Assembly (NCBI GenBank): GCA_002286715.1
Contig: NSJX01000039.1
Coordinates: 19,925-83,924, forward strand
DNA: 64,000 nt
DNA from: Dentipellis sp. KUC8613
Taxonomy: Eukaryota; Basidiomycota; Agaricomycetes; Russulales; Hericiaceae
Direction: 5' to 3'
The notes under the pieces were generated by a model. The model was not told the DNA's origin, did no database searches, and saw only the letters and a program-made list of their open reading frames with translations. A program made the position numbers and the translations under genes. Shown here one piece after another: positions 44,046-55,784 of this stretch (positions are counted from its first letter, which is position 1; the number at the start of each line of letters is the position of its first letter).

Positions 44046-44703
44046 TCATCGGCAGCGACTACTGTATGGGAGACATGCGATTGGCGACGTCGTCCCTAGG
44101 TCCGATGCGCGGCCGCGCCAAATCCTGACTGCGGGCTCCCACATGCAATATCGGGGCAGACGGTCCAGTCTAAGCATGACGAGCCTCCGGGCCTCGCATG
44201 TCCTCATTGGAGCATGCATCGCTCCCTCGACGACGACAGGATCCCCGTTCTCCACCTGACAATCATAATGTGATGTCTATCTGACTATCCTGATTTGCAG
44301 CGTTACTTACCTTCAGTGCCAGCATTGTACGAGGCGCTGGGAAATGGAAGGCGTTCTTCAGCAGTGCGGACCGTGCGCGCCTAAGGATGTCTGTGGCCTG
44401 AGAGTAAGTGCCCTGAATGAGCGTTTATCGTCTGCAGTACGTTTCGTTGACTAGCGAGTGCGCGAAGGCACCAGGGCGCGCATAGGCCAGTGCGACAACG
44501 TCGAAATGACCTGCCCCTGCACCGACGGGTGATGCAACCGCCAACTCGTTCATTGCGAAGAGCGAGGCTACTTGCACGTGATGGACCCCCGCCGTGTCCC
44601 AGGGGAGATACACTGGTAATCGATAGCGGGCCGAGGGGAGCTTGAGCTCGAGCGCCCAGCCGTGACCGAGAAGATCGGGACGTTTGATCGGCTCCGGAAA
44701 TAC
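44046..44703 (-). CDS. Unrecognised three-exon gene fragment
   Basis: Three minus-strand exons join in phase 0: about 44703-44452, 44397-44311 and 44255-44046. The second intron is convincing (GTAAGT donor, GTCAG acceptor, 55 nt); the first has a weak GTCAAC donor and TCTCAG acceptor. The first exon reads GHGWALELKLPSARYRLPV, then LPWDTAGVHHVQVASLFAM and GAGHFDVVALAYARPGAF. The next joins as ATDILRRARSALLKNAFHF to LALKVENGDPVVVEGAM. The sequence looks like a folded protein rather than random DNA. The 5' exon was not found; a frame upstream of 44704 containing ATRGFWETQHGAKILLRR may belong to it. No family recognised. Confidence 0.4.
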
Positions 44704-44994
44704 TCAGTGTGTGCTATAGGTTCCTTTCGACGGCCGAAAGTGAATGCTATGTCCTTCGCAGAAGGATCTTTGCGCCGTGCTGCGTTTCCCAGAAGCCACG
44801 TGTGGCGTGAATGAGCTCGCAAGGGAGCGCACTGTACATGTGTCAAGTGCCGGCAGCCCTACCGCCCCCCCGTCCCCTGCACCGGCGCGACGGTCGGCCC
44901 TGCGAGGCTCCAATAAATAGCTCTCCTGCTGACTCTGCAAGCGTCTCTCCAGCCGCCTCTCTCTCGCGCCGATCACTGTCCTCCCTCGGTCGAC

Positions 44995-45705
44995 ATGGAC
45001 ATGGACATGCAGAGCCAGAGCTATCCCCATCCCCATCCTCATTCGCGATCCGACCCCATGCTCGCGTACGACTTCTACTCTGCCTCGCCCGCCGACCCGT
45101 CCATGCAGTACTTCGCCGACGAGCAGTCCGCCGCGGACATGTACATCGCGCACTCCGCCTCCACGATCGCCGCCAAGCACCACCCCCACCCCCACAGCGC
45201 TTTCCCCTTTAGCAACAACGCACAATGTTTCAATTTCAGCAGCCTCGACTCACCCCTCCCCGACGACTTCTGGTTCCCCGCCGGAGATACCAGTGAGCGC
45301 GACAGCCCCACCCTCTCTCGCGCGCGCCTACTGACCCACCAAACCCTCTCCGCAAAGCCAATCAGCCGATAAGCGACTCGCGCATGCCCACACCCGCGTT
45401 CTACCCGCCCCCCGCGCCGCTGCCCTCGCCCGCCTGGTCGCACTCGACGCCCTCGCTCGACGCCGGCACGAGCTCCGGCGCGTCCTCCGTCTCGTGCGAC
45501 TCGCCCGCGCCTAGCTACAGCATGCGCAGCGCCGGGCGTGCACAGGCGCCCGGGTTCCCCGCAGGCGCCCATAGACCCGGCAGGCGCTCGGATCAATCTG
45601 TCAGAAGCGTATCTGGGCAGGCCGCCCCCGGCGATTCGGCGACGGCGGCGGCGGCGGTGCCCCGGCCCTCCGGTGCCTGCGCGCGCTGCAAGAGGCTCAA
45701 GGTAC

Positions 45706-45740
<35 letters not shown>

Positions 45741-48700
45741 GGTTTGAGGATGTTGACGTCCGTGTGTGTGGGGTATGCGTAGATGAAATGTGTGTTTAGC
45801 GCGGGCGTGCCTGGCTGTGGGCGCTGTACGTCTGGCGGGCACGAGTGTGTCGTCGAGGGGCGCAAGCCGAGGACGCCCGGGTAAGTCCCTCTATCGTGAT
45901 ACTCAACTGCACTGGCGTCGAACATGGCATTGACTGTATCTCTCTGTGTCTGTGTTTTGTTTCCAAGGTTGCGCGAACAGCTCGTCAAAAAGATCCGCGA
46001 GAAGAACGCCGCAATCAGCGACCTCCTCTCGCAGCTGCACTGCGCCTCCGCGACGCCGCTCGCCGTCAGCCCCGCGCGCCTCCCGCTCACCGACTCCGAG
46101 CGCGAGGCGTGCGGCGCCGTGCTCGACTGGCTCGACAAGCGGCACACCGCGCGCGCGGACAAGAACACCGCGTTCGACATGGCTGAGCTCGACGACGACG
46201 GCGGCGACTTGTCTGATTCCGACGGCGACGACGAGACGGCGAGCTCGGACGACAGCATGCACGCGCATATGCATATGCCCGTCGACGGAGCCACGCCCGC
46301 GACGCACCTGGCGCCGCACGTGTACCCCCTCCCGGACGCGACGGCGCCCATCGGCTTCCTCGCGAGCTGCGCGCTCCGGTATGGGGGCGCGTCTCCCGGA
46401 TGCGCGGCGGTCAAGGCGGACCCCGATCGCGATTCTGACGACTCGTCGTCTTCGTCGGCGGCGGCGCATGGGTACGGAATCGGGATTGCGAATGATACGT
46501 ACTTCCGGCCTTGTGAGTTTGAGATCCTTTTTTCTGTTTTCCACGGCGTGGACTGAGTTGTTGTCCGCGTAGCTCCTCTAGCGGACCTCGACCTGCGGGG
46601 CATCCTCGTCGAGCGCGAGCTCATCCCCGAGATCCTCGCGTCCGGCCTGATCTCCGCCGACGAGGGGCGCGCCCTCTTCGACACGTACGTCTCCCCCCTC
46701 TCACCTACCGCCCTCCATTCCATTCCATCCCAATCTAATCTAATTTAATCTCATCCGGCCCACTCCAGCTTCTTCGACAAAATAAACGTGAGTCCGCATC
46801 CACGCCGGCAGGCAGATAGCAGCGCGTACTGACAGCGCGAAGCCGTTCCTGTGCATCCTGGACGAGGCGATCCATACGCCCGCCGCCGTCCTGCGGCGCT
46901 GCCCGTTCCTCTTCACCGTCGGTCCGTCTTTCCTCTCCTCCCCTCCTCCTCCTCCTCCCCCCCTCTTTCCCCCTCCTCCATCCGCTAACACCCCCTCCTC
47001 CATCCGCTAACGCCCCCACCCCACACAGTCTGCGCCGTCTCCGCGCGCTACCACACGCAGCGGCCCGGGCTGCACACGCTCGCGATGCACTTCGCCAAGG
47101 CGGCGGCCGCGTCCGCGTTCATCGACGGCGCGAAGGGCATCGAGATGGTCCAGGCGTACCTCGTCATGGCGGCCTACGGCGTGCCCACGCGCCGCTGGGA
47201 GGAGGATCGGAGTTGGTTCTATTCGGGGGTTGCGTTTCGGTGCGCGCTCTCCTCTCCGTCCGTCTCTTGGCATATCGCTGACCTGGACGTGGATTTGCAC
47301 TTGCACTTGGATTTGGATTTGGATTTGGCGCGCGCGCACGCTAGGCTCGCGATGGAGCTGGACCTCAACCGCCCCGCGCCCGCCCCTACCCCCGCACGCC
47401 CGCGGCCGGCAGACGAGCGCTACGAGCGCGAGATGCTCAACCGCTACCGCACGTGGATGGTGTGCTGCATCGTCGACGCGAGCATCTGCCTCCAGCTCGG
47501 CAAGCAGCCGCTCATCCGCGACGACGCCGTGCGTGCCTATTTCCTTTTTCCTTCCCTTCCGTTTTCCTGTTCCTTTTGTTTTCCTCTGCCCATTACTTTT
47601 TCCTTGCCCTGCCCTTTCGTTTTGCCCTGCCCTGCCCTTCCCATTTCCATTTCCTTTGTCCCCGCCCGCCCGCGTGCTAACTCAACGGCGCGGACGCAGA
47701 TCATGCGCGATCCGGCGCGGTGGTGCACCGGCTCGACGTTCCAGCACCCGTATGACGGCGGCCTGCCGGACATCATCGAGCTGCAGCGCATCATGAACCG
47801 CTTCATGGACGCGACGCACGCGCTCGGCTCCAGATCTGGCCATGGCGCGTCCTGCTCGGTATGCACCCTTTCCCCTCCCGATTGCCTCTTCGTGAACGCA
47901 GGCTTATTCTTGCTCTTATTATTATCCTTGTGGATGCGCCAGGCGCAGACGGTCGCGAGCATCGTCGATGCGTTTTCGGCCGAGCTGGCGGGCTCGGCGA
48001 CGAGCGTGCGCCTGCGGGATAGCAGTCCGTCTCGGGATCCTGGTATGCGGGTTTGCTCTTTCGTTATCCGCAGCTCCGCTGACCACGGGAGTCTAGATTC
48101 GGCGGAGAATCTGCGCACGGGGATGGCGATCTAGTGAGTTGTCTCCTTTGCTATCTGAAATGATATAGACGGGCTCATGCTTATACTGTACGTTCCGCCA
48201 GCTTCCTCCAGTACTGCCGCCTCATCGTCCTCGTGTTCGGGCTGCAGCACGAGCTCAAAGACGGCTCCGTGGATCCCGCCTCGAGCGTGTATCTCGCAAG
48301 GGTACGCCCTTCGTCTATTCCTGCTGATCGTGGACACATATTGACGATCCACACGGGCCTGCCAGTGCATCGAGGCGGCCGCGTCCATCACTCAGGCGTG
48401 GACGCACCAGCTGTGCACGACGGGCCTGATGAAGTACGCGCCCGACTTCTTCTTCATCGCGACCGGCTTCACGGGCGCGTTCCTCATCAAGGCATGTCCA
48501 CCCGCGCCTCCTACACGCCATATACTTACCACCACTGTGCCCCGCAGCTCCTGCACCCGCGCTTCCAGCACGCGATCGGCGCGGCGCAGCGCCAGCACAT
48601 CGCCGCGCTCGCGACGGCGCTCGTGCACGACCTCGCCTCGGGCGGCGTCGCCGTCGACGCGCAGCACACGCCGCGGCTGTACGCACGCTTCCTCGACGCG

Positions 48701-49030
48701 CTCCTCGCGCGCGTCGCCGCGCTGTGGGGGCAAGGCGGGGCGGCACTCAGCCCGGCTGGCATCGACAGCGCGCCGGAGGCCGTCGAGCTGCTCGCGGCGG
48801 ACGGCTGGCAGTGGCAGCACCTGCGCGCGCATCTGCCCGAGGTGCGCGCGGGCCCCGAGACGATGCCGCGTGCGGCGTACCCCGGACCCGAGACGATGCA
48901 GCACGCAGCGCAGCTCGAGGATATGCTGCACCCTGGGATCACGGCGACCCAATTTCCGTTCGGCGCGGCGGAGGGCGGGTTTGCGTTTTCTGGGGTCGGG
49001 GTTGGGTGCGGGTTTGCGTTTGGGCATTGA
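44995..49030 (+). CDS. Zn2Cys6 fungal transcription factor (964 aa)
   Basis: Fifteen exons: 44995-45292, 45358-45701, 45783-45880, 45968-46512, 46573-46684, 46769-46787, 46843-46921, 47029-47239, 47345-47528, 47700-47858, 47943-48042, 48097-48133, 48202-48301, 48366-48491, 48548-49030. All junctions keep frame. The Gal4-type cluster is Cys207, 210, 217, 226, 229, 236 (CARCKRLKMKC, then CGRCTSGGHEC), split by intron 2. A basic EGRKPRTPG and a coiled-coil-like LREQLVKKIREKNAAISDLL follow. The middle homology region of fungal TFs starts near ILDEAIHTP and VCAVSARYH, and includes EMLNRYRTWMVCCIVDASIC. The head is His/Ser/Pro-rich, the 330-390 segment acidic. Intron 14 has a GC donor; intron 6 uses an AAG acceptor. 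Expected nuclear; targets unknown. The 19-nt sixth exon is supported by the protein join FFDKIN-PFLCILDEA. Confidence 0.85.
45711..45737 (+). repeat. CTG microsatellite, nine units, intronic
   Basis: Nine exact CTG units lie in intron 2 of the 15-exon transcription factor, a few bases after the donor. The intron interrupts the zinc cluster. Confidence 0.9.
46969..47011 (+). repeat. 21-bp duplication in an intron
   Basis: Two exact copies of CCCCCTCCTCCATCCGCTAAC (unit of 21 bp, shown here without its last base: CCCCCTCCTCCATCCGCTAA) at 46969-46989 and 46991-47011, separated by one A. Each ends in CTAAC, a likely branch site. Confidence 0.85.
48492..48547 (+). other. GC-AG intron in the transcription factor gene
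   Basis: Intron 14 reads AAG, then GCATGT, and ends CCCGCAG. A GC donor keeps the reading frame (GAFLIK to LLHPRFQHAI). The only nearby GT donor shifts the frame. Confidence 0.65.
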
Positions 49031-49519
49031 TGCTGATGTGTGGTGGTTTGGTCGTTCTGTTCTGTTCGGACTCGTTATGTTCTGCTAATTGTGAGCTTGA
49101 GCTTTGTGTTGTGTGTTAACGTTTTATGGGTGTTGGGGTTAATTGGGGCGTTGTGGTTTCTTGTCTCGTCTTGTCGCTTGTTTCTTCTCTTATTTCGCAT
49201 CGTGTTGTCTCGTGCTGTGTCGTCGTCTCTATTTTATCAGGTGTCGCGTGTTAGTATCTGTACGGGACCATATTGTACATGTACGACCATCCATCCATCC
49301 ACATTACTACCACTCGCCGCACTCGCATCTGCGCTTGCGGCGTAATCTTGCTGTACATATGTATACTGTACTATACCATTGTTTTCATATACGGTACCTT
49401 ACGACAAAAACGCACACATTCGTGTATATACCATTCGAGCTATGCTTTATTGATATCCAGCTTATTTCCTTACCTATGCTAGCGACCTCTTGTGATTTAT
49501 GATAGATTGTTGAGATGAA
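49031..49519. other. Convergent intergenic region
   Basis: T-rich on the left (3' end of the transcription factor) and AT-rich toward the 3' end of the SGNH esterase gene. No gene seen. Confidence 0.5.
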
Positions 49520-51236
49520 TCAGATCGGCGTGGACCATGCCGCCTCAGGCTGCAAGCCCCAGTCCTGCAGCCACTGCTCGAACAGGCGGGCGATCTTCTG
49601 ATGCCCGGCGACAGTGGGGTGCGAGTTACTACGTGTGCGCACAGTTCCCAGTCATCAGTGCTGCGATGGCGACACACATTATGGGGCAGAGACAGGCGTA
49701 CTCGGGAAAGATGTCCGCGTAGGTGACCCAGCCGGTCGTGTTGACGAGGAAGACGCTGTGGTCGCCCAGAGCGTGGCTGGGGGGTGTCATTGTCAAGCCT
49801 CAGACGAGGTGTATGTGCGAGAGGGGTTGGACTCGGATATAGCGTACCGGGTGTTTACGACGTCCTCGTAGCAGCCTTGGAGGTAGTATTCGACTGTCCC
49901 GTTCGGCTGCGGCCAGCCCCACTGCAGTGCAAATTCAGCAGTCGCCCATGGCAGGGGGTAAGAGGAGGAGCCGCGGCGTACGGGTGTGAAGACGAAGATC
50001 GGCTGATGCGTGTAGACCTTGCGGAGGTTCTCGATGAAACCGAGGTATGTCTATAAAATGCAATTTCCTCATAGCATCCGGCAGTATAAGAATTCGACGT
50101 AGAAGCCACGCACGGGAGTGAACGTCGCGGCAGTGTCCCCGTTCCCGGGATCGTTAGCGCCGATGTGGATAACAACGTGCGTCGCGGCGGGGCGGTCGCG
50201 CGCGAAGTCGTACGGGGTGGTGTAGTTGTGGTCTGTCGTGTAGACGTAGCCCCCGTCCTCAGTCTGTGGTACAGTATCCTCCGCAGTCAGTTCAAATTGT
50301 GCGCAAAATTCACGTTGGAGGCTGTATGTAGACGGACCTTCCAGAACTGGAATGTCATGCCGTGGACGTTTTCGTTGGCTTTGATGTCCTATTGATATTG
50401 GGGGGATGAGGGGGGATTGCGGGGGTGGGAGGATGTGCGTACAGCGAGTGCGATGCCTGGTTGTGCTGTCACAGTGTGCTCGGCTTTGAAGTTCTCGCCG
50501 ACGAGGAACGTCCATGCCTGCTCGACACCAGCAGGGAGGTACTGCCCCTATTGACATGTGTTGAGTTATACACATGCTTCCGTCGGAAGTCGAGATCCTA
50601 CGTACCGCCGACAACGAGTCCCCGATAAATTCAAATGCAAGTTTGGAAGGCGTATAAGGCAGCAGCTGCGCACCCTGTACCCATACAAGGATACTGAGTG
50701 TCAGAAATGTCGCAACGAGACCATGCGCACTCACGCGATTCAAAGTGATACTCTGCAGGTTAGCCCGGTTGTCGACCCAGCCCCACGAGTCAATCCGTAC
50801 CACGTGGCGCGCATCCAAGCGGTCGTCTTCGTCTGCGCCCAAGCCCAATGGAATGTGGTTCACGCCTTCGGACACATTGACAGTAGTGAATGGTCCGTAG
50901 TCGACTGAGATGCCGATTGGGACGTTCGGGGACGTAGTATGAGGGCCTAGAGTTAGGCTGAGGGAGGACAGGCCTTGGACGTGTAGCTTGAATCTCGTCC
51001 CCGCCCTACTCCCGCGTACTGGTCAGCAGTGTGCTCGAGACAATAGTCATCATTTTTTTAGGAAAAAAGTATGCTCACCACCAAGTCCCCGGCGACGCAT
51101 CCCAGCGGCCATGGTGGTAGATCAGAGGGTCGTCATGACGGATGAGAACCGACTCGGCAGTTGGGGATGCAGGCGATGGCGATGCATTTGCCCACAAGCA
51201 GCTGAGCGCGACCCCGAGCAGCGAAAGAAGCTGCAT
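49520..51236 (-). CDS. Secreted SGNH esterase, CE2-like (396 aa)
   Basis: Nine exons: 51236-51079, 51005-50735, 50674-50606, 50547-50443, 50388-50338, 50263-50114, 50050-49848, 49776-49702, 49628-49520. All junctions keep frame. The signal peptide is MQLLSLLGVALSCLWANA. Residues 25-140 look like a beta-sandwich (RHDDPLIYHHGRWDASPGTWW, GTRFKLHVQG). The hydrolase part follows: FIGDSLSAG (nucleophile Ser163), HIGANDPG (Asn255), and DNSHPTVAGHQ (Asp361 and His364). This two-domain order matches carbohydrate esterase family 2, which removes acetyl groups from plant polysaccharides such as xylan. The assignment is by architecture. The usual GDSL motif is complete. It would act outside the cell, alongside other wood-decay enzymes such as the aspartic protease of this window. 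Confidence 0.87.
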
Positions 51237-51854
51237 TGTGTGCGTCAGGACATCATGCTGTCCGTAGCATCCGTTAAAACCAGACGATGGGGTCTATTCT
51301 TGCCTACAGCGCGAAGTGTGCGCACAAAGAGCGCATCGGACCCGACGCAAACCGCGTTCAATGCGAAGGTCTCGTCATGGGGTCCGAGAACGGTCCGAGC
51401 GATACGTGGCATCTAATGTCTGCACGGAGCGTGGTCTCTGACGTCTTTTGGAGCCTTCATAAGCAGTTGCCACTGGGTAGGTGCGGTCGGGTGATCCCTA
51501 TGGTATATGTGCAGGTCTGTCAAGACAGTGAATTCGAACTGAGGCTGGGAGGAAGCAGCTGGCGCCGTCGCTCGACTCTCACCTTACAGTATTCATTTAC
51601 GAGCCCTTTTAGCTATGTAACTGAAGCATGTTGAAAGTGAAGGAACCCAGGTACTAGCCAGCATGTCGCGGTCTGTAGTCACGGTAATGATGTAAGTGAG
51701 CTTCATCATTCAAGAGGCTTCGAAGAAGGGTGACTATGTACACGGTCCGGGGCGGACCGCCCCTGTTGTAGCTCAGCCGTCCGAGACGGCCACTTTATTC
51801 TTTGCACCCATCAAGTTCTTCAACATTACAGGCTTCAAGCATCACGGACTTTCT
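51237..51854. promoter_or_regulatory. Divergent upstream region, SGNH esterase / F-box 4
   Basis: 618 bp between divergent starts. A GC-rich near-palindrome GGTCCGGGGCGGACCGCCCC occurs near 51744. No gene seen. Confidence 0.4.
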
Positions 51855-53678
51855 ATGTCTTCTATTCCCGGAGCGATAAAGTAGGCACAAGCACTGTCAT
51901 GGCGAGCGAGGCATGCTAACTTTCCGGCCTTCAACAATAGTGCTTCAGATTACCAGCTCGACGAGGAACAGGGGACCGCAAGTCCACAGATTCAACCCCA
52001 TATAATTATATCCTCGCGATATTCACTTCGTACACGCAACAACGCACTCGCTCCTGTCAATTGTCTTCCCACCGAAATTCTCGTGCACATCTTCAGCTCC
52101 CTCGAGGAAATCGATGAGCCTCACCACGAATGCCCATCGGATACCTCAGGATGTCCCATCGGATGGATCCGAGTGACTCATGTCTGCCGTCAATGGCGAT
52201 GCATTGCTATCGATCATCCAAGCCTGTGGACCAACATACTCTGTGACCTGGGTCCGAAATGGACGAAAGCGTTTTTACAACGCTCACAGATGGCCTCTAT
52301 ATTGTTCAGCTATACCATGCCTAATACACCAAAGTATGGGACAAGGATGGACGTTGCCAGTGAGGTCTCGAATCATATGCATCACATGCAAGAACTCCGA
52401 ATTTCGATCCGTTGTGGCCAAGATGCTATGCAGCTTGCACGCTCTCTCGCCACATCAGCGCCGGTCTTGGAGAAGGTCTGGCTGCGCAGCTATCGTAGAC
52501 ACCCCGCTCCCGCTCTCGACACCAGTATGTCTGGAAACGAGCCGCTTCCATTGTTACCCACGAATCTTTTCAACCGCTCCGCGCCACGTCTTCGCTTTCT
52601 CAGCATCTTTTCTTTCCGTGTTCCATGGTCATCTCTAGACTTCAGTAGTCTAGTTCACCTCCGTATCGACATTTTATCGCGCGCCAATACGGCTGGGATG
52701 GAACAGACCACCGCGTTTGGCTCCGAATTACGCGGTTTTGGATCGGTCCTGAGCGCGCTTTCCAGGATGCCTGTGCTGGAGGATCTTGGCCTCTATTATA
52801 CTCTTCCACACCTTTCTTCGGATGTCACACCTCACACAAAATTTTCTCCCCACGTTACCCTTTCACGGCTGCGCAAGTTGTGTTTGGTGGACGATATTGT
52901 CCAGTGCGTCGTCATTTTGAATCACATCACCATGCCTTCGACCACAAGAAAAGCAATCAAATGCACGTTGGATGCTGTTCATGGACATGGCTCTGAAGTC
53001 ATTCTCCCATGGCTTACCTCCCAAATCGGCATGTCGTCCTTCCTGCATAGATCCGAGATAGAATGCTGGAGGACAGGTTTCAAGATTGATATAGCCATCT
53101 CGAACGGCGCCTGTACAAATGCGGAACAGACACCATCCAGGTCTCTGTCCCCCAACCAAGAAGATAACAACATTCATTTCAGCGTCGTTGACTTGACTAC
53201 GGACGGCACCTACTCGGTGTTTCAGACAATCTGTCAAGCCTTACCTTTGGGCCATCTGGATACCCTTTATATTCATGTTAGCCCTGGATGGCGCAACTCC
53301 CCAGATTGGCTCATGGTTCTCGAGCGGTGTAAAATACTCCGTTGTTTATCCACAGGTACATTGGACAGCACCTTTTGGACGGCCCTCACAAGTCCGCATG
53401 ATATTCGCATTGATGGACGCTCCCTGACCTATCCACTTTTCCCTTCCTTCACATCCTTGACCCTTCTATATTGGAACTTCAAGCGTGATGCCGAGCAGCT
53501 AGGAATGTTGCTAGAGCTTCTCAGGCACCGCAGGGGCATTGCGCCTCTGCAGAAAGTGGATCTTACTCAGTGCCTGGTCGACAGCCAAATAGTCGAGCAG
53601 ATAAAATCCGAAGTCCCTGACGTCATTTGGGACGAAGGAGCCAGCTTCGGTTCGTTCAGAAACTCACGACTGAATTGA
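51855..53678 (+). CDS. F-box protein 4 (587 aa)
   Basis: Two exons, 51855-51880 and 51941-53678; the 26-nt first exon ends in phase 2 before GTAGGC, and the acceptor is AATAG. The rebuilt start is MSSIPGAINASDYQLDEEQ. The F-box follows: VNCLPTEILVHIFSSLEEID, loop, then THVCRQWRCIAIDHPSLW. Compared with its paralogues it lacks most of the leucine-rich helix (LALEID-type) that normally precedes RTRYN; here the text jumps from IIISSRY to SLRTRNNALAPVN, as if about 15 residues were lost. The C-terminal half has the spaced leucines of the family (SFTSLTLLYWNFKRD, APLQKVDLTQCLVD) and ends with a short Phe/Gly/Arg tail. First of three head-to-tail F-box genes; the neighbour downstream begins only 365 bp after its stop. 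Predicted SCF substrate receptor. Confidence 0.83.
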
Positions 53679-54043
53679 CTGAAGCTATCCTTAAAACGTA
53701 CTGGCATTTCTTGACCGGCGATGGATTTAAATTTATCCTCATTAGTAGTCCCCACTCGTTTGACATAGCACTTCCCCACGAGCACGTCGAGTACTGGCTA
53801 CGGTAACAGCAGGAATTATGCGAGAGCGTATAGTACACATGAAGTTTCGTAGACCATCGGTAGCGATAGTATACAGTACTTCCGTAGAAAGCGGTCCGTG
53901 GCGGGCCGGAGGATGTTAGCTAATTAGTTTGTCGCTCTGTCGCCGCCGCGTGTTATAGTCTCTTCCTCCGAGTCAATATCTATACAGCCATCTAGTCCTC
54001 CAGCATCGCAGATCTCAGGTTTCACAAATATCAACACTCAATC
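53679..54043. promoter_or_regulatory. Spacer between F-box 4 and F-box 5
   Basis: 365 bp; holds a CG-rich phrase GTCCGTGGCGGGCCGG near 53900 and AT-rich sequence before the next start. No gene seen. Confidence 0.4.
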
Positions 54044-55784
54044 ATGTCTACCAGCCTCGATGCAGTGAAGTTAGCTTTTCTCCCTAAGTAATTGGAGAGA
54101 TATGCTAACCTCCCTCAGCGCCACAGAAGACCAGCTGAACGCCCAAGATCAGCAGCTCACACATCCTCGTGCTCAGAATCAACCTCACCGATCTTGGTCA
54201 GACCATATTGTGACCGTCCGCAAAGCTTTGGATCTCGAGATCAGTGCAGTTACGGTGCAATTGTGTTCGCTACGCACGCGTTACAATGACGTCGCGCACG
54301 TCAATCGACTTCCCTCAGAAATCCTTGCGCATATCTTTGGCTATCTTCAGGATCTTGACAAACCGAGGTATAATCTTGGGTGGCTCCAGGTGACCCACGT
54401 CTGCCATCAATGGCGAACCGCCGCTCTCGACCATGCTAGTCTATGGTCCGACATACTCTGCGACTTCGGTCCGCGCTGGGCAGAAAAATTCTTGCATCGC
54501 TCACGGATGGCTCCAATCTCATTTGTATACCCGACAGTCCGCATCGCTCATGGGAGGACCGAGATAGATGTTGTCGATGTACTCACACAGCACCTGTGCC
54601 ACATGCAGGAGCTCGACATCACAGTATCAGGAAAGAAGCACGAGGATACCGCCCCCATTATCTCGACATTGCAGAGACCGGCACCTCTGTTAGAAGAGGC
54701 GTTCATCTACAACACTGGCACCTTCACACCCACATTGCCCAGGGATATCTTTGCCCACAGCGCACCACAACTTCGTCTTCTTAACATCTGGAGCTTCAAT
54801 GTCGAATGGTCGTCTCTGACCTTCGATAACCTCGTTCAACTTCATGTTGGTGCTCATTCTACCATTTCTGGTCCAGAAGGTTTCGAACAATTTCTTGCCG
54901 CACTTGCCAGGATGCCAGCGTTAGAGGTTCTTGAACTTCGATACGCCGTGTCAGGTCTTCTAGGTTCTGTCTCCCCACATTCATACGCAGGTCTTACCAC
55001 TTTTCCCAAACTGCACAAATTTACCCTCAAGGACAATGTTGCCGCTTGCGCGACCGCCCTGAAACATATGGCCATTGCCCCGACAATGGTGGTGGACGTA
55101 GAATGCCTTTCGGACAGTACCGATGAACGTAGCTCTAATCATATCATCCCGTGGCTTACTTCCTACATCGGCGTTCATCAGATCACGTCGACAATTGATG
55201 TCGCGTTTCGGCCTCGTGGCTTCGAAATTTACATCTCGGAGGGCTTTGTTGCAAGCGTCGGACAGCCCGCCGGAGACCGTAGCTTTCGATTATGTGTCAA
55301 GTATATAGCTAGGGAAGAAGTCGTCGATGAATTAAGCGCGGTATTTCAGGTACTTCCGGGCTTGGAACGTCTTGAAGCCCTCTCGATAACGGCACAGGGC
55401 GTGGGTCCGGGTACACAAGACTGGTTCTTCACCTTCGGAAAATGCTATAACCTACATAAATTAGAGATCCAGCTCCCTCTCGAGAATGGCGACAGCCTCT
55501 GGACGGCGCTCGGACAGGTCTTCCCGAACTCCCTTGATGGAGATCATACAGAACTTCTCTTCCCCTCATTGGCGTTCCTGACGCTCAGAGGCGACGGCTC
55601 CGGGCATGAAATCAACACTGTCGACGGCAAACTAACGGGATGGATCAAGCACCGCAAGAGCTTCGCACCGCTGCAGACAATCGAGGTTCTGGAATGCCGC
55701 AGACACTTCAGTTTGGTCTGCGAATTAAGAACACTAGTCCCCAAGCTCATCTGGAACGGCAAACAAATCAGCGGACAACCATAA
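54044..55784 (+). CDS. F-box protein 5 (563 aa)
   Basis: Two exons, 54044-54069 and 54119-55784; the 49-nt intron has a GTTAGC donor, a GCTAAC branch site and a CTCAG acceptor. The rebuilt start is MSTSLDAVNATEDQLNAQDQ, and the first exon again ends in phase 2. NQPHRSWSDHIVTVRKALDL is shared almost word for word with F-box protein 3, 24 kb away on the other strand, so these two are the closest pair of the window. The F-box is HVNRLPSEILAHIFGYLQ, then THVCHQWRTAALDHASLW. The C-terminal half is leucine-spaced, with APLQTIEVLECRRH near its end. Predicted to link Skp1 to an unknown substrate for ubiquitylation. Middle gene of the tandem array. Confidence 0.85.

Larger units (their letters stand above)
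42503..44994. other. 2.5-kb region with uncertain gene fragments
   Basis: Between the La gene and the 15-exon transcription factor. Contains a possible minus-strand exon (42765-43025) and a better supported three-exon minus-strand fragment (44046-44703). The 239-codon plus-strand frame at 43172-43891 has no family features and is probably chance. Confidence 0.4.
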
